A stretch of DNA of 27,110 nt from positions 1 to 27,110 of the forward strand of contig CAXTCN010000061.1 in the NCBI GenBank assembly GCA_964242575.1, in the 5' to 3' direction. The position numbers were made by a program, and so were the translations under genes. The notes under the pieces are model-generated. The model did not search any database. It was not told the origin of the DNA and saw nothing but the letters and a program-made list of their open reading frames with translations. Positions 15,330-23,080 of the stretch are shown here, in pieces. Each line of letters starts with the position of its first letter. The stretch's first letter is position 1. This DNA is from JANPPS01 sp964242575. GTDB lineage: Bacteria > Pseudomonadota > Alphaproteobacteria > Acetobacterales > Acetobacteraceae.

Positions 15330-16556
15330 CTATGGCGAAGGCGCTGCGACGGCGGCTTGCTTCTTGGTTGACGCTATGTCGAGCAAGGCGGATGACGGCA
15401 ACGCGTTCCGCACTTCCGGCCAGCCGATGCTGGGGGCATGGCCGCGGAAGTTCTCCAGCCACCAGCGCCAGTCCTGCTGCACCAGGGAGAACGGCGAGGG
15501 GTGATCGAGCTCGCGCGCCGCCCAGATCGGCCAGTGCGGGTTTGACAAGGCCGGCCGGCCCAGCATCACGAGGTCGATCAACTCCTCGCGGATGACCCAA
15601 TCGGCGTTCTGCGGGACGCCGAGGTTCCAGCTCGTCGCGACGGGGATGCCCACTTCGGTGCGCACCCGGTGGGCCCGCCCGATCATGAAGCCGACATCGT
15701 TCAGCGGCGGGTCAACCATCTCGTCGGTGTTGAAGCCGAGCGACAGGTCGGCGAGGTCGAGCCCATGCTCCTTCATCATCTTAATGGCGACCACGGCGTC
15801 GTCGAACTGCGTCCCGGCCGGGTGCAGGTCGTCCGAGCCGAGCCGCATCGTGAGCGGGTAGCGCTCCGGCCACACGGCCCGGACGGCGTCCAAGGCCTCA
15901 AGGTGGAAACGCGCCCGGTTCGCCAGGCTGCCGCCATACTGGTCGGTGCGGTGGTTGGCGAGCGGCGAGAAGAAGCTCGCGCCGAGATAGCCATGCGCAT
16001 AGTGCATCTCAAGCCACTTGTAGCCGGCCGCAAGCGCACGCACGGCAGCATCGGCATACGCCTGGTGCAGGCGCTTGATCTCCTCGACGCTCAACTGGTG
16101 CACCGGGTAGATGTGGCCGCCGCCGCCATACGGGATGGCGGACGGCGCGACGCAGGTCCAGCCGTCCGGGTGGTCCGGCGGGAGCTGCTTCCAGGTGCCT
16201 TCGGAGTTGGTGCCACGGTGAGGCGGCAGCTCGCTGCCTTTGCGGCCGGTGTGGCCGAGCTGGATGGCGGGCACGGCGCCCATCCGCTCGATGATCGCCG
16301 CGACGCGGGCGTGGCCCTCGATTTGCTCGTCGTCCCAGATGCCGGCGCAGGAGGTCGTGGTCCGGCCGTCTGGGGTGATGGCCATCTGCTCGCCGAACAC
16401 CAGCGCGAAGCCGCCGGCCGCGCGTGCACCGAGATAGCTCACGTGGTAGTCGTCCAGCTTGCCGTCGACCGAGTTGTACATGGTCATCGGCGACATCACG
16501 GCGCGGTTGCGCAAGGTCACGCCCTTGAGCGTGTAGGGGCTGAACAGGTCGGGCAT
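15330..16556 (-). CDS. NADH:flavin oxidoreductase, Old Yellow Enzyme family
   Basis: 408 residues from ATG 16556. FMN-dependent TIM-barrel enzyme: PYTLKGVTLRNRAVMSPM at the N-terminus, AIQLGHTGRKG, the EMHYAHGYLGASFFSPLAN segment that corresponds to the usual HGAHGYL motif, HRTDQYGGSLANRARF, and ELIDLVMLGRPALSNPHWP near the C-terminus. Family members reduce activated C=C bonds with NAD(P)H; the natural substrate is unknown. It appears to be a single-gene transcript running from the sigma-54-type promoter at 16605-16621. Its start lies about 100 bases from the transposase graveyard to the right. Confidence 0.9.
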   Translation of the reverse strand: MPDLFSPYTLKGVTLRNRAVMSPMTMYNSVDGKLDDYHVSYLGARAAGGFALVFGEQMAITPDGRTTTSCAGIWDDEQIEGHARVAAIIERMGAVPAIQLGHTGRKGSELPPHRGTNSEGTWKQLPPDHPDGWTCVAPSAIPYGGGGHIYPVHQLSVEEIKRLHQAYADAAVRALAAGYKWLEMHYAHGYLGASFFSPLANHRTDQYGGSLANRARFHLEALDAVRAVWPERYPLTMRLGSDDLHPAGTQFDDAVVAIKMMKEHGLDLADLSLGFNTDEMVDPPLNDVGFMIGRAHRVRTEVGIPVATSWNLGVPQNADWVIREELIDLVMLGRPALSNPHWPIWAARELDHPSPFSLVQQDWRWWLENFRGHAPSIGWPEVRNALPSSALLDIASTKKQAAVAAPSP

Positions 16557-16604
16557 GGAAGGGTCCTACGATGAGTGGAATGGACGGGTGGGCTGCACCG
16601 TCCT

Positions 16605-16621
16605 AGCAAGACTCGTGCCAA
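16605..16621 (-). promoter_or_regulatory. Sigma-54 (RpoN) promoter for the oxidoreductase
   Basis: On the minus strand this reads TTGGCACGAGTCTTGCT, which matches the consensus YTGGCACG-N4-TTGCW at every fixed position, with GG and GC ten bases apart. The predicted transcript start is near 16594, leaving a leader of about 38 bases before ATG 16556. Such promoters need an enhancer-binding activator; none is encoded in this window. Confidence 0.8.
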
Positions 16622-16659
16622 CTTGTGCCTGTTTGGCTGCCTGCTGAGCCGTCGCGAGT

Positions 16660-17028
16660 GGGTCTGTTAAGCCGGCCAACCACAAGGAGAACCGTCGCGA
16701 CCGCCACCTGATCAGGAACCAGAACGGCAAACGCCAGTGCGTCGTCGTGATCCGCCAGCGCGACGGTATGGTGATCCCGTCTGCGTTCAAAACCGAAGGG
16801 TCAGCCCCGACCTATATCCGCAGCCATGTCGCAGCCGGCACCAAGGTCCACGCCGACGAGGCGAACAGCTGGAACGACATGCATAGCCATTACGTGGTGA
16901 AGCGGATCAACCACCAGCTCTTCTATGCGACGGCATTGCCTGCACGAACGGTGCAGAAAGCTTCTTCTCTCGTCTGCGCCGGGTCGAGACGGGCACCAGC
17001 ACCACATCGCGGGCGTTTGCCTGGCCCG
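16660..17028 (+). pseudogene. IS1595-family transposase remnant, two frameshifts
   Basis: Begins without a start codon (VKPANHKENRRDR, then NGKRQCVVVIRQRDG) and continues through KTEGSAPTYIRSHVAAG and KVHADEANSWNDMH, including family Asp/Glu residues, to KRINHQ. The homology then jumps frame at about 16928 (GIACTNGAESFFSRLRR) and again at about 16992 (HQHHIAGVCLARC). Each jump is explained by one lost base. The N-terminal half and the C-terminal end are missing. Clearly inactive. Confidence 0.75.
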
Positions 17029-17115
17029 CTGCTGCACATCGGCGTGGACGCCGGCACCGGCCAGATTGTCGCAGCGGCGCTGACTACGAAGAACATCGAC
17101 GACGGCGCTGACCCT
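17029..17115 (+). pseudogene. IS5-family transposase internal fragment
   Basis: The 29 codons LLHIGVDAGTGQIVAAALTT followed by KNIDDGAD match the region around the catalytic Asp in IS5-family DDE transposases (KLHIGVDxxTGQIV). They abut the IS1595 remnant directly, so one junction joins two unrelated transposases. Confidence 0.65.
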
Positions 17116-17463
17116 AGGTGGGACTGGGATCACTGCACGCGTCGTACTGATCCGTGCAACACGGCCGACGAGGCAGGCCTGCTTGGCGGCTGCCCCAGAT
17201 CACCCGTTTGTTCGACCTTGCGGCCCGGTTCGACGTGGACCTCGACTTCCACTTGGATTTCGACCTCGACCCATCGTGGATGCACCTCGACAAGGTTTTT
17301 CATCGTGCTGGATGCGGCCACAGGAGCCGCCGCGCTGGCCGAGGTCGCCAAGCCAGTCCTGGGTTTCAAGAACGGCCGGCAAACCTTCGCCCGGCCTGCG
17401 GCATGGCTATGCCCGCGCTGATCCGGTGATCGCGTCCATGGCGTGACCGGCTCCATGTTGGCA
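17116..17463. other. Stretch without a recognisable gene; acidic-repeat reading
   Basis: No frame matches a known family. At 17230-17275 a degenerate six-base repeat of the form GACNTC gives the plus-strand reading DVDLDFHLDFDLDP (and VEVEV-type on the minus strand). This looks like low-complexity drift rather than a protein. Probably part of the same IS graveyard. Confidence 0.5.
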
Positions 17464-18180
17464 TCAGGCGATCTCGCGCACCAGCTTGGCGCGCAAGGCG
17501 CGGGCGAAGTCGGCACGGGACTCCGCCGTCATCACGAAAGCACCGTCGCCGGCGATCACCGTAGCCTCGTATGTGGCGCCGAGGCCGGGGCGGTTGTTCT
17601 CGATGGCCAGGGCGTTGACGGTGATGCCTTGCGCCGCGGCGTCGCGCCTCGCCGCCTCTATGGAGCGCAGGCCGCGCATGTCCGGACCGTCGCCGGACAC
17701 GTCGATCACCCGTTCCTCCGCCCGCCAAGGAGCGGCGGCGATGAGTTTGGCCGCGTGATCCACCGCGTCGCCAATGGCGTTCCAGGACTGGGATGAGCGG
17801 GGGGCATCCATCACGGCTGCAGCCAGCCGTTCTGCCGAGGCCAGGCCGCTCACCCGGTGCCAGTCCACCACCGTCGCAGCGCCGCCAGGCGCGCCCCACT
17901 CCACCATTGCCACGCCGATGTCGCCCAATGGACGGGACGCGATGGCGGAGAGCACGGCTGGGTGGACCAGCGCCCCGGCACAGCCTTCGCGTTGAAGACG
18001 GAACTCGCCGGCGTCGATGCTGCCCGAAGCGTCGATGGCGAGCACCAGCAGCAGGTCCACCGCATCGGCCTGCGTGGCGGCGCTCAGCGGGGCGGCGCCG
18101 GCCAGGACGGCGGGCAGCAACAGTGCCTGCCGGCGCTGGAGGATGCCGGGCTGGCAAGGGAGAGGAGTATCCTGGGTCAC
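17464..18180 (-). CDS. DUF1194 (von Willebrand A-like) secreted protein
   Basis: 238 residues from GTG 18180, with GGAG about nine bases upstream. The N-terminus has a signal peptide (RRQALLLPAVLAGAAPLSAA). The body matches DUF1194: VDLLLVLAIDASGSIDAGEF with the DxSGS metal-binding (MIDAS) motif, VAMVEWG, VVDWHRVSG, WNAIGDAVDHAAKLI and RVIDVSGDGPDMRG. The family is a periplasmic or exported VWA-like protein of unknown function in Alphaproteobacteria. It diverges from the hydantoinase gene; no functional link is evident. Confidence 0.85.
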   Translation of the reverse strand: MTQDTPLPCQPGILQRRQALLLPAVLAGAAPLSAATQADAVDLLLVLAIDASGSIDAGEFRLQREGCAGALVHPAVLSAIASRPLGDIGVAMVEWGAPGGAATVVDWHRVSGLASAERLAAAVMDAPRSSQSWNAIGDAVDHAAKLIAAAPWRAEERVIDVSGDGPDMRGLRSIEAARRDAAAQGITVNALAIENNRPGLGATYEATVIAGDGAFVMTAESRADFARALRAKLVREIA

Positions 18181-18228
18181 GCCAATGCTCCACTAAAGGG
18201 CGCAGCTTCCGGCCAGCCGAGGAGCGCG

Positions 18229-18362
18229 TCAACGACCATCCTCTGCGCGCTGCGTCGGGTCGAGCGTCGTGCGCGCCTCCGCCAGCCAGCGGTCGGTCTG
18301 CCGGTCTTTCCAGTTCATTCGGCTGGGCGTGGGCGCGAGGATCGCATCTAGCGTCAGACGGC
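18229..18362 (-). pseudogene. Possible fragment of a peptide-type ABC substrate-binding protein
   Basis: On the minus strand, ending at TGA 18231-18229, the frame reads LDAILAPTPSRMNWKD, then RQTDRWLAEARTTLDPTQR. This resembles the C-terminal region of family 5 (DppA-like) binding proteins, where D-x2-TD-x-LL-x2-A and DP-x2-R-AE motifs occur. There is no start codon and only about 44 residues are recognisable. Chance similarity is possible. Confidence 0.35.
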
Positions 18363-18425
18363 CTCTGCTCTCTCCGCTTCGGGGGAGGGGAGCGGAACAC
18401 TCCTTGGCCGGCAGGCATGATGCCG

Positions 18426-18460
18426 CTTACCCTTCTGGCCTGGTTTACCAGAAGGGTAAG
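18426..18460 (+). promoter_or_regulatory. Hairpin enclosing the ribosome site of the hydantoinase gene
   Basis: CTTACCCTTCTGG (18426-18438) is exactly complementary to CCAGAAGGGTAAG (18448-18460) across a 9-base loop. The right arm carries the only purine-rich ribosome site (GAAGGG) before ATG 18463, which starts two bases after the stem. In RNA the stem would hide that site; as DNA it could be an operator. Confidence 0.65.
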
Positions 18461-18462
18461 GC

Positions 18463-19818
18463 ATGGGCGCGTTCGACTGCGTGGTGCAGGGCACGGTCGC
18501 CACCGCATCCGAGGTGCTGCAGGATGGCTGCGTCGCCATCCGGGGCGAGACCATCGCAGCCATTGGCCAGGGCGAGGCCCCGCCCGCCAAGCGCCTGCTG
18601 GACTACGGCGAGCACCTCACCCTGCCCGGCCTGGTGGACGGGCACATGCACACCTCGTCCGCTATCGGCTGGCCCGGTATCGAGGGCGCCACTCGCAGCG
18701 CCGTGGCCGGTGGCGTCACCACCTGCGTGGACATGCCCTACGACGTGCCGCACCCAGTCACCGACGCGGCCGTGCTAGCGGAGAAGGTCGGCTGGGTCGA
18801 GCGCACGTCCTACGTGGACATGGCGCTGTATGGCACCATCCGGAAACACGGCAGCGTTGAGGCCATCCCTGGCCTGGCTGCGGCAGGCGTGTGCGCGTTC
18901 AAGCTGTCCGCCTACGAATGTGACCCGGTGCGCTTCTCGCGCATTGACTACGCCACGACGGCCGCCGCGTTTTCCGCCACTGCCGGCACCGGCCTGCCGG
19001 TCTCGGTCCATGACGAGCACCAGGAGTTGGCGGAGCGCCCGACGCAGGAGGCCAAGGCGGCTGGGCAGACCCACGCCATCATGCACTGCCGCACCCGCCC
19101 GCCGTTGGCCGAGACGTTGGCGGGCTTGTCGATCTTTGAGGTCGGGCTGCAAACCGGCGCGCACGTGCATATCGCCCATTCGTCGCTCGCCCGGGGGTTC
19201 GAGATCGCGGAGGCATTCCGCGGCATGGGCGGCCAGGCGACCGGCGAGGCCTGCATCCAATACCTGTACATGACGGAAGACGACCTCGTTCGCCTCGGTG
19301 GGGACGGCAAGTGCAACCCGCCGTTTCGCCTCCTGGAAGAGGTGGAACGGATGTGGCAGGCGTTGCTTGCCGGCCGGATCGCTTACGTCTCGACCGACCA
19401 TGCCTCCTGGCCGGCGAACCGCAAAGGATCGCCCGACATCTTCGCGCGCGGCGCCGGGCTGACCGGGTTGCAGAGCTTCACGCCGCTGATGTTCACGCTG
19501 CTGGCCGAATGCGGCTTGCCGCCCACGCTCATGGCCGAACTCTGCGCGGAGCGGCCCACCCGTTTCCATGGGCTTTGGCTGCGCAAGGGCGCCTTCCGCA
19601 CTGGCGCGGACGCGGACCTGCTGATCCTGGAACCCGGCGATTTCACCTTCGATGCGGCTAACATCCAGGATCGGGCGGAGCTACGCTGGTCGCCCTGCCA
19701 AGGCCGGGCCATGCGCGCCCGGGCCGCAGCGACCTTGCTGCGCAGGCAGCTGGCCTGGGACGGCACGGACGTGCTGGGCCAACCCGGCGATGGCGTGTTC
19801 CTGAAGCGAGGTATGTGA
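18463..19818 (+). CDS. Hydantoinase/allantoinase/dihydroorotase-family amidohydrolase
   Basis: 451 residues from ATG 18463. Cyclic-amide hydrolase with a binuclear metal site: H61 and H63 in DGHMHTS, K147 in FKLSAYE as the probable carboxylated Lys, His in SVHDEH and in HIAHSS, and Asp in VSTDHASWP. The C-terminal segment GADADLLILEP is the usual closing beta-sandwich part. Known members open hydantoin, dihydropyrimidine or allantoin rings. The overlapping carbamoyl hydrolase and the racemase alongside favour a 5-substituted hydantoin giving N-carbamoyl amino acid; allantoinase is the main alternative. Its stop overlaps the next start as TGATG. Confidence 0.88.
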   Translation: MGAFDCVVQGTVATASEVLQDGCVAIRGETIAAIGQGEAPPAKRLLDYGEHLTLPGLVDGHMHTSSAIGWPGIEGATRSAVAGGVTTCVDMPYDVPHPVTDAAVLAEKVGWVERTSYVDMALYGTIRKHGSVEAIPGLAAAGVCAFKLSAYECDPVRFSRIDYATTAAAFSATAGTGLPVSVHDEHQELAERPTQEAKAAGQTHAIMHCRTRPPLAETLAGLSIFEVGLQTGAHVHIAHSSLARGFEIAEAFRGMGGQATGEACIQYLYMTEDDLVRLGGDGKCNPPFRLLEEVERMWQALLAGRIAYVSTDHASWPANRKGSPDIFARGAGLTGLQSFTPLMFTLLAECGLPPTLMAELCAERPTRFHGLWLRKGAFRTGADADLLILEPGDFTFDAANIQDRAELRWSPCQGRAMRARAAATLLRRQLAWDGTDVLGQPGDGVFLKRGM

Positions 19819-20804
19819 TGCCGCGTGTCCTGACTGTTGCCGCCGCCCAGCTTGGCCCCATCCAGCAGGCGGAGCCGCGCGGCGTTGCGGTGGACCGGAT
19901 GGTGCGGCTGATGGAGCGCGCGCATCGCAGCGGCGTGCAGTTGGTAGTGTTCCCGGAGCTGGCGTTGACCACATTCTTCCCACGCCACTACCACGAGGAC
20001 TTGGCCGAGGCGGACCATCGGTTCGAGGCGTCCATGCCGTCGAACGAGACTGCCCCGCTGTTCGCGGCGGCCAAGCGCTACGGCATCGGCTTCCACTTGG
20101 GCTACGCCGAAATGGTGGATGAGGCGGATGATGCCGGCGTGGTCCGCCGCCGGCGGTTCAACACGGCTGTGTTGGTGGGGCCGGAAGGCGACCTCATGCT
20201 GAAGTACCGCAAGGTGCACCTGCCGGGCCACGCCGAGCATGACCCGGTGCGCCGCGTGCAGCACCTGGAAAAGCGCTACTTCGAGGTCGGCAACCTCGGC
20301 TTCCCCGCCGTCCGCGCGCCGGTGGGCGGCCTGGACGGCGTGAATTGCGGCCTGATGATCTGCAACGACCGGCGCTGGCCCGAGGCCTGGCGCGTGCTGG
20401 GCCTGCAATCAGTCGAATTGGTCATGCTCGGCTACAACACGCCCAGCCTGAACCAGGATGCCCGGGGGTTCGAGGCGCACCACCTGCGCGTGTTCCACAG
20501 CCACCTGTCGATCCAGGCCGGCGCCTACCAGAACGTCTGCTTCGCGGTCGCGGCCGCGAAGGCCGGCACCGAGGACGGATGCGAGCTGTTCGGCAACTCC
20601 GTCATCGTCAGCCCACAGGGTCAGATCATGGCGGAGGCGACGAGCTGGGACGACGAGCTGATCACCGCCGACCTCGACCTGGACATGTGCGCCCTGGGCC
20701 GCACCACCATCTTCGCGTTCGACAAGCATCGGCGTCCGGAGGCATACGGCCGCATCACCGGGCAGGTCGGCGCGGTCGAGCCGCCTGCGTGGCGGCGGGA
20801 TTAG
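19818..20804 (+). CDS. N-carbamoyl-D-amino-acid hydrolase-like amidase (copy 1)
   Basis: 328 residues from ATG 19818, which overlaps the hydantoinase stop (TGATG); GTG one codon earlier is possible. Nitrilase/carbon-nitrogen hydrolase fold with triad E47 (FPELALTT), K132 (KYRKVHLPG) and C182 (LMICNDRRWPE). The block YFEVGNLGFPAVRAP and the CNDRRWPEAWRVLGLQ context are typical of D-carbamoylases, which release CO2, ammonia and a D-amino acid. Coupled to the upstream gene, it would perform the second step of hydantoin use. It converges with the racemase gene and the stop codons overlap (TTAG, 20801-20804). Confidence 0.9.
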   Translation: MPRVLTVAAAQLGPIQQAEPRGVAVDRMVRLMERAHRSGVQLVVFPELALTTFFPRHYHEDLAEADHRFEASMPSNETAPLFAAAKRYGIGFHLGYAEMVDEADDAGVVRRRRFNTAVLVGPEGDLMLKYRKVHLPGHAEHDPVRRVQHLEKRYFEVGNLGFPAVRAPVGGLDGVNCGLMICNDRRWPEAWRVLGLQSVELVMLGYNTPSLNQDARGFEAHHLRVFHSHLSIQAGAYQNVCFAVAAAKAGTEDGCELFGNSVIVSPQGQIMAEATSWDDELITADLDLDMCALGRTTIFAFDKHRRPEAYGRITGQVGAVEPPAWRRD

Positions 20805-21442
20805 GCCGTCAACGCGCCAATCGCCTGCAACGCCGCGGCCTGGCAAGGCTCGATCACCGGCACGCCCGCCGCTTCCTGTATGGCCGCGCGGTGATGGGCC
20901 ATGCCGGTGCAGCCCAGCACGATGGCGCCTGACCCGGCGGCGGCCAGCGCCAGGCCAGCGTCGACCAGCCGAGCTTTCGTCGCGGTGTCGTCCAGCAGCG
21001 CTTGCATCGACACGTTCAACGCCAGCTCGGCCGCGAGCCGTGCCTCCAGCCCCATCGCCCGCAGCGCCGCGAGATGGCGCGCCTTCGATGCATCGACAAT
21101 CGCGATCACGCCGAACCGCTCGGCCCGGGCCGCCGCAGCCGCGACGGCGCAGCGGAACACACCGAACACAGGCCGGTCGGTGACGGCGCGCACCGCCTCG
21201 ATGCCAGGGTCCGATGCGCAGGCGATCACGTAGGCGTCGGCACGGCGCGCCTGCACCAGCCCGCAGAGCGGCTCCACCACGCCGTGCCAGTCGCGCCAGG
21301 TCAGGATGGCGGGCGGGCCGTCCGCCAGGGACGCCACCTCCAGCGCCGGGCCACCGGGGAAGCGGAACGGAGCGATTGCCGCGTCTATGCCCGCGCTGCA
21401 ACCGGCAGAGCTGTTGGGGTTGATGACCAGGATCGTGGGCAT
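20801..21442 (-). CDS. Asp/Glu/hydantoin racemase family protein
   Basis: 213 residues from ATG 21442, with CAGGAG six bases upstream; an in-frame extension to 21484 is possible but lacks a ribosome site. Starts ILVINPNSSAG as in hydantoin racemases. The two catalytic cysteines are C75 (IACASDPG) and C178 (LGCTGMAHH), one from each pseudo-symmetric half. These enzymes interconvert L- and D-5-substituted hydantoins without cofactor. With the hydantoinase and carbamoylase it completes the three-enzyme set that turns racemic hydantoins into D-amino acids. Maleate isomerase and other relatives share the fold, so substrate is inferred. Confidence 0.85.
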   Translation of the reverse strand: MPTILVINPNSSAGCSAGIDAAIAPFRFPGGPALEVASLADGPPAILTWRDWHGVVEPLCGLVQARRADAYVIACASDPGIEAVRAVTDRPVFGVFRCAVAAAAARAERFGVIAIVDASKARHLAALRAMGLEARLAAELALNVSMQALLDDTATKARLVDAGLALAAAGSGAIVLGCTGMAHHRAAIQEAAGVPVIEPCQAAALQAIGALTA

Positions 21443-21457
21443 GGCGGCTCCTGTCTG

Positions 21458-21474
21458 CGGCACCGTTCTTGCTT
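21458..21474 (+). promoter_or_regulatory. Sigma-54-like promoter for the amino-acid ABC operon
   Basis: CGGCACCGTTCTTGCTT keeps the GGCAC and TTGCT blocks with the required ten bases between GG and GC; two flanking consensus positions differ. The predicted start is near 21484, 18-27 bases before the candidate ATGs. It lies in the 59-bp gap between the divergent racemase and binding-protein genes. Confidence 0.55.
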
Positions 21475-21501
21475 GGCCCGGCATACCTACTGCAAACCTG
21501 G

Positions 21502-22347
21502 ATGGACCGCATGATCTTGCGCCGCGCCCTGCTTGCCTGGCTACTCCTCGCCTCGTTCACTGCCCGGGCGCAGGACGCGCCGCTGCGCACGGCCGTCGAT
21601 GGGACCTTTGCGCCATTCGCCTTCCCTAGCCTCAGCGGCGGCGTCCAAGGCTTCAGCGTCGATTTGTTCACCGAGGTGGCGCGGCGCATGAACCGCCGGA
21701 TCACCATCGACAGCGCCAGCTACTCCGGCCTGATCGCCGCGTTGGACGCAGGGCGCTACGACTTCATCGCCGCACCGACCACGGTGACGACGGAACGGGC
21801 GAACAACCTGCTGTTCGCCCAAGGTTACATCTGGACCCAGTATCAATTCGGCATCAAGCGCGGCTCGGCGCCGATCACGTCGCTGGAGGACCTTCGCGGC
21901 AAGGTCATCTCGGTCAATAAAGGCAGCGCCTATGACCTGTGGGCCGGGCAGAACGCGGCGAGGCACGGCTTCACGTCGCAGGCCTACGACAACAACACCG
22001 ACGCGATCCAGGCGGTGCTGGCTGGGCGGGCATATGCCAACCTCGCGGGCAACGCCGTCCTGAAATACGCCGCGACCAAGCTGCCGCAGTTCGTGCCCGA
22101 TTTCGTCGTGAAGGAGACGCGCGCCCAATGGGCGGCTCCGTTCCGTAAGGACAACGTGGCGCTGCGCAACCAGGTGCAGGACGTTGTCAGCTGCATGAAG
22201 CGGGATGGGACGTTGGCCAAGATGAGCGAGAAGTGGTTCGGCGCCGTCCCTGCCGCGGATGACCTGGAGCGGGTGGTCGAGCCGGGTTACGGCGTGCCGG
22301 GGATGCCGGGCTATGACCCGACGCCGCACGAACTGCGCTGTGGCTAG
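21502..22347 (+). CDS. Polar amino-acid ABC transporter substrate-binding protein (family 3)
   Basis: 281 residues from ATG 21502, or 278 from ATG 21511; neither has a strong ribosome site. Signal peptide ILRRALLAWLLLASFTARAQ. The mature part has the SBP_bac_3 pattern: LRTAVDGTFAPFAFPS, GFSVDLFTEVARRM, YDFIAAPTTVTTERA, LEDLRGKVISVNKGS. Periplasmic receptor for an amino acid or a related compound such as an N-carbamoyl amino acid. It leads a four-gene operon with 8-base overlap to the ATPase gene. The tail after about residue 250 is longer than usual and Pro-rich. Confidence 0.88.
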   Translation: MDRMILRRALLAWLLLASFTARAQDAPLRTAVDGTFAPFAFPSLSGGVQGFSVDLFTEVARRMNRRITIDSASYSGLIAALDAGRYDFIAAPTTVTTERANNLLFAQGYIWTQYQFGIKRGSAPITSLEDLRGKVISVNKGSAYDLWAGQNAARHGFTSQAYDNNTDAIQAVLAGRAYANLAGNAVLKYAATKLPQFVPDFVVKETRAQWAAPFRKDNVALRNQVQDVVSCMKRDGTLAKMSEKWFGAVPAADDLERVVEPGYGVPGMPGYDPTPHELRCG

Positions 22348-23080
22348 GCCGATCATCGAGGCGCGCGCAATACACAAGCACTTCGGCGCGCAACACGTCC
22401 TGAGGAACGTGGACCTTCTGGTGGCAGAGCGGGAGCTGGTGTTCATCATCGGCCCGTCCGGCTCCGGCAAGTCCACCCTGCTGCGCTGCCTGAACCGGCT
22501 GGAAACGCCCAGCTCCGGCACGGTCACCATCGACGGCATGGACCTGCTGGACCCGCGGACCGACATCAACCGGGCGCGGCAGCGGATCGGCATGGTGTTC
22601 CAATCGTTCAACCTCTACCCGCACATGTCCGCGCTGGGCAACGTGACGCTGGCGCTACGCCGGGTGGCGGGCCGCAGCCGGGCGGAGGCAGACGAGATCG
22701 GCCACGCCGCGCTGGCCCGGGTCGGGCTGACGGACCGGGCGGGCCACCGGCCGGCGCAGCTGTCGGGCGGGCAGCAGCAGCGGGTCGCCATCGCCCGGGC
22801 CGTGGCGCTTGAACCACGGGTGATGCTGTTCGACGAGCCGACCAGCGCGCTCGACCCGGAGCTGGTCGGCGACGTGTTGGGCGTGATGCGGCAGTTGCGC
22901 GAGAGCGGCATGACGATGGTGGTTGTGAGCCACGAAATGGGGTTTGCCCGCGCGGCGGCCGACCGCGTGGTGTTCATGGCCGATGGCGCGGTGGTGGAAC
23001 AGGGGCCGCCCGAGCAGATGTTCGCGGCGCCGGCACATGCCCGCACCCGCGCCTTCATCGGCCAGATACGCAGCCATTAG
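22340..23080 (+). CDS. Polar amino-acid ABC transporter ATPase
   Basis: 246 residues from GTG 22340, which overlaps the binding-protein stop by eight bases; the in-frame ATG at 22259 would read antisense-like sequence inside the previous gene. Walker A GPSGSGKST, Q-loop VFQSFNLYPHMSALGNV, signature LSGGQQQRVAIARAV, Walker B VMLFDEPTSALDPE, switch His in VVVSHEMGFARAAADR. This is the GlnQ/HisP pattern. It energises the two permeases encoded next. Confidence 0.93.
   Translation: MARPIIEARAIHKHFGAQHVLRNVDLLVAERELVFIIGPSGSGKSTLLRCLNRLETPSSGTVTIDGMDLLDPRTDINRARQRIGMVFQSFNLYPHMSALGNVTLALRRVAGRSRAEADEIGHAALARVGLTDRAGHRPAQLSGGQQQRVAIARAVALEPRVMLFDEPTSALDPELVGDVLGVMRQLRESGMTMVVVSHEMGFARAAADRVVFMADGAVVEQGPPEQMFAAPAHARTRAFIGQIRSH

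Noticed and set aside
17230..17275. Asp-rich repeat as a calcium-binding or secreted repeat protein
   Set aside because: The repeat is short, has no credible gene around it and reads as low complexity on both strands.
17366..18508. 380-aa open frame on the minus strand
   Set aside because: It is out of frame with the DUF1194 gene and composed of low-information Arg/Pro/Ala sequence.
22259..22339. Upstream ATG for the amino-acid ATPase
   Set aside because: The extra 27 residues overlap the binding-protein gene in another frame and lack similarity to ATPases; GTG 22340 gives the standard length.
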